6,719 bases of DNA from assembly GCA_030612585.1 (NCBI GenBank), contig JAUWNP010000226.1, positions 1 through 6,719 on the forward strand. The letters run 5' to 3'. The notes beneath the pieces were generated by a model. The model ran no database searches. It had not been told where the DNA came from and was given only the letters and a program-made list of their open reading frames with translations. Below, one piece after another: positions 5,651 to 6,719 of the stretch. Position 1 is the first letter of the stretch. Every line of letters starts with the position of its first letter. The stretch is from Anaerolineae bacterium (GTDB lineage Bacteria; Chloroflexota; Anaerolineae; B4-G1). The position numbers and the translations under genes are program-made.

Positions 5651-5770
5651 CGTGGTATCTTCTCAAAAACTTGGGGCGGGTGTAGGTCGGATTTGCTATC
5701 CGACCGGACGGCGGTTAGCAAAACCGCCCTACAGTCGTCATCCCCCCCTGAATATTGAGAAGATACGACG
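5651..5770. mobile_element. 120-bp MITE-like element with terminal inverted repeats
   Basis: The ends are CGTGGTATCTTCTCAA (5651-5666) and TTGAGAAGATACGACG (5755-5770), which pair at 15 of 16 positions, 12 of them in one unbroken block. The interior holds two nested hairpins (see 5681-5733) and a C-run at 5742-5748. There is no coding capacity. No target-site duplication is evident in the flanks, so mobility is an inference. It could instead be a REP/BIME-type repeat or a bidirectional terminator for the toxin-antitoxin transcript; a GTTTTT run follows the fold on the minus strand at 5670-5665. Confidence 0.6.
5681..5733. repeat. Three-way palindromic fold inside the inverted-repeat element
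   Basis: Stem A pairs GGTCGGAT (5685-5692) with ATCCGACC (5698-5705) around loop TTGCT. Stem B pairs GGCGGTT (5710-5716) with AACCGCC (5722-5728) around loop AGCAA. TGTA (5681-5684) and TACA (5730-5733) close the outside. The two 5-nt loops are exact reverse complements of each other. Confidence 0.8.
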
Positions 5771-5808
5771 GAGCGATCTCGTCCCCACTTGAGGAGCCGT
5801 TAGACACA

Positions 5809-5839
5809 AGATTGGGGCAGGATGATCCTGCCCCGATCT
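5809..5839. terminator. Perfect 14-bp hairpin downstream of the TumE-like gene
   Basis: AGATTGGGGCAGGA (5809-5822) pairs with TCCTGCCCCGATCT (5826-5839) around TGA, with one G-T wobble. It lies 76 bp past the stop of the TumE-like gene, as a terminator would. On the minus strand only a weak T-rich stretch (TTGTGTCT) follows, so intrinsic termination is uncertain. It could also be a dispersed palindromic repeat. Confidence 0.5.
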
Positions 5840-5914
5840 GCTCTGCTGACACTGACGACCGGCATGCAAGTACGCGAACCCGAACAGTAATCAAATCTGG
5901 TGCGTTTGGCGTGG

Positions 5915-6307
5915 CTATTCTGGGCAGAGTTCGTTTTCAATCATCCGTAGCAGATCGATCAGGCTCATAGGACGACTGGGGAGTACAGTTCTCTCATCCC
6001 CAATGTGGATGTGGTGAGGAAAGTTTGCTAACTCGGGGTGGTCGGGAGTGCTGTCCCAACGCCGTCGCAACGCGCTTTTGTCTCCCGACATCCATTGATG
6101 GCGATAGTCGGTCGTGACAATTTGTCCTTCTTGGAGGACAAAGTACTCTGCTGCCTCCAGAAAATCGTCGTTCGTCAGTCTGGCCCGAATCCGAATATAT
6201 CCATCATCGGTGTTGGCCCAGGAATGGACAACATGGTATTCGACGATGACTGGGCTGCTGATCAAAGCCCATTCAATCTCGGCAAGGTAGGCCGCGATGT
6301 CACTCAT
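5915..6307 (-). CDS. DUF6516 / TumE-type toxin-like protein
   Basis: This 130-residue soluble protein shows the hallmark C-terminal block of DUF6516/TumE proteins: YRHQWM (68-73), then RRRWDSTPDHPELANFPHHI (81-100) and HIGDE. The N-terminal part (YLAEIEWAL... IVEYHVVHSW... GYIRIRARLTNDDFLEAAEYF) is the usual start of the family. Such proteins are annotated as putative toxins of two-gene systems; the His- and Trp-rich block suggests an active site, but I know of no settled biochemistry. ATG 6307-6305 overlaps the stop of the upstream gene by 8 nt (ATGAGTGA) and has no good ribosome site, so translation is probably coupled. The open frame continues up to 6400, but that extension is translated overlap with the upstream gene and falsely resembles a signal peptide. 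Function here is inferred from family and gene pairing. Confidence 0.82.
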   Translation of the reverse strand: MSDIAAYLAEIEWALISSPVIVEYHVVHSWANTDDGYIRIRARLTNDDFLEAAEYFVLQEGQIVTTDYRHQWMSGDKSALRRRWDSTPDHPELANFPHHIHIGDERTVLPSRPMSLIDLLRMIENELCPE

Positions 6308-6626
6308 GAACAACGTCACCGCGCAAAATACGCAGGCGAGAAATAAGGCGCTGGTGCATCTTGCAGAAGACGTTCCACTCCATAAAGTCGGCAGTGTCAT
6401 CCATCTGCCCGGCCTGGAAACGCTGCCAGAACTCGTCCGAACTCAGCCCGTACTGGTGTTCAAAACGGGCCATTGCTTGCTCCACTCGCTTCAGGTCGGC
6501 TTCGTCACGGGCAATTTGACGGTCAATGACTTTGCGCAGAGCGTTGTCCAGAAAAGCACCTTGAAATCCCGCCACATAAAGCTGTTCCATGCGCCGAATA
6601 TCGCGCATCGCCAATGAGGTTCCCAT
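6300..6626 (-). CDS. Small helical partner (antitoxin-like) of the TumE-type protein
   Basis: This 108-residue protein is charged and looks all-helical. Residues 23-57 are strongly amphipathic and coiled-coil-like (ALRKVIDRQIARDEADLKRV, then EQAMARFEHQYG). The C-terminal motif LSSDEFWQRFQAG... DDTADFMEW (61-84), then QRLISRLRIL (92-101), recalls small proteins often found just upstream of DUF6516/TumE genes. No helix-turn-helix is apparent, so if it autoregulates, the DNA-binding mode is unclear. Start ATG 6626-6624 is set by AGGAGG at 6634-6639, 7 nt away. Its stop overlaps the next start (ATGAGTGA), a layout typical of toxin-antitoxin pairs. Base composition is lower in GC than the mmd genes. 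The antitoxin role is inferred; I do not recognise a characterised family. Confidence 0.78.
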   Translation of the reverse strand: MGTSLAMRDIRRMEQLYVAGFQGAFLDNALRKVIDRQIARDEADLKRVEQAMARFEHQYGLSSDEFWQRFQAGQMDDTADFMEWNVFCKMHQRLISRLRILRGDVVHE

Positions 6627-6633
6627 ATTCCAG

Positions 6634-6639
6634 CCTCCT
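6634..6639 (-). promoter_or_regulatory. Ribosome binding site of the antitoxin-like gene
   Basis: AGGAGG lies 7 nt before ATG 6626. The second gene of the pair lacks a comparable site, which would favour more antitoxin-like than toxin-like product if translation is coupled. Confidence 0.8.
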
Positions 6640-6685
6640 GATGTTTAGATTGGATTTCATCTATCTTTCTCGGTAACTTGCCCGT

Positions 6686-6714
6686 ATTATACTACACAAA
6701 AGCGTTGATTTCAA
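6686..6714 (-). promoter_or_regulatory. Predicted sigma-70 promoter of the toxin-antitoxin-like pair
   Basis: On the minus strand TTGAAA (6714-6709) and TATAAT (6691-6686) are separated by exactly 17 nt. Transcription would start near 6679 and give a leader of about 53 nt. The -35 box lies within a perfect inverted repeat (6704-6715), a candidate operator. Confidence 0.85.
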
Positions 6715-6715
6715 C
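6704..6715. promoter_or_regulatory. Candidate operator palindrome over the -35 box
   Basis: GTTGATTTCAAC has perfect 5-bp arms with a 2-bp centre and covers the whole -35 hexamer. A repressor bound here would block RNA polymerase, as expected for autoregulation of a toxin-antitoxin operon. The assignment rests on symmetry and position only. Confidence 0.5.
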
Positions 6716-6719
6716 ATGG

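Larger units (their letters stand above)
5507..5914. other. 408-bp intergenic region, no gene
   Basis: No credible coding frame is seen. From right to left it holds a hairpin at 5809-5839, featureless sequence at 5771-5808, an inverted-repeat element at 5651-5770, a sigma-70-type promoter at 5606-5634, and a leader of about 93 nt. The leader has a 13-nt palindrome (5579-5591) and a degenerate GCGTATTGCGTGTCGCGTGT repeat (about 5551-5570). The small open frames on either strand have no ribosome sites and cut across the palindromes. Confidence 0.8.

Noticed and set aside
5681..5733. CRISPR repeat or tRNA-like fold
   Set aside because: Only one copy is present, without spacers. The three-way fold has no anticodon, T-loop or CCA features.
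5755..5970. Small plus-strand open frame in the intergenic region
   Set aside because: It starts within the inverted-repeat element, crosses the 5809-5839 hairpin, has no ribosome site and no recognisable product.
6308..6400. Hydrophobic N-terminal extension of the TumE-like protein resembling a signal peptide
   Set aside because: It lies wholly within the coding region of the upstream gene. Family-typical sequence begins at ATG 6307, in the usual overlapping arrangement.

Overview
All genes in this window read on the minus strand, so transcription runs from high to low coordinates. The window suggests a fairly GC-rich bacterium. The palindromic intergenic repeats, the low-complexity 'stutter' repeats at gene junctions and the gene style make me lean towards Chloroflexota (Anaerolineae-like), but this is an impression from sequence style, not a demonstrated placement.

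Layout, in direction of transcription. (1) 6719-5915: a two-gene toxin-antitoxin-like cassette. It has a near-consensus sigma-70 promoter with a palindrome over its -35 box, a small all-helical gene (6626-6300), and an overlapping gene of the DUF6516/TumE type (6307-5915). (2) 5914-5507: 408 bp with no gene. It holds a perfect 14-bp hairpin, a 120-bp element with 16-bp imperfect terminal inverted repeats enclosing a three-way palindromic fold, and a second near-consensus sigma-70 promoter. (3) 5506-1: a tightly packed operon. It encodes a biotin-dependent, Na+-translocating acyl-CoA decarboxylase: mmdA (carboxyltransferase), a Nudix hydrolase, mmdD (small OadG-like membrane subunit), mmdC (biotin carrier) and mmdB (Na+ pump). 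A membrane-anchored LysM/L,D-transpeptidase gene follows 13 nt after mmdB and runs off the left edge.

Working model: MmdA transfers the carboxyl group of an acyl-CoA (most likely (S)-methylmalonyl-CoA) to biotin on Lys117 of MmdC. MmdB then decarboxylates carboxybiotin and couples this to Na+ export, with MmdD anchoring the complex. No biotin carboxylase gene is present, which favours a decarboxylase pump over an ATP-dependent propionyl-CoA carboxylase. The Nudix gene between mmdA and mmdD, and the cell-wall enzyme at the end of the operon, are the unusual contents.

No rRNA, tRNA, CRISPR array, transposase or riboswitch was recognised. The most unusual non-coding structures are the 5651-5770 inverted-repeat element, a G-quadruplex-type run in mmdD, and distinct short degenerate repeats at several junctions of the operon.
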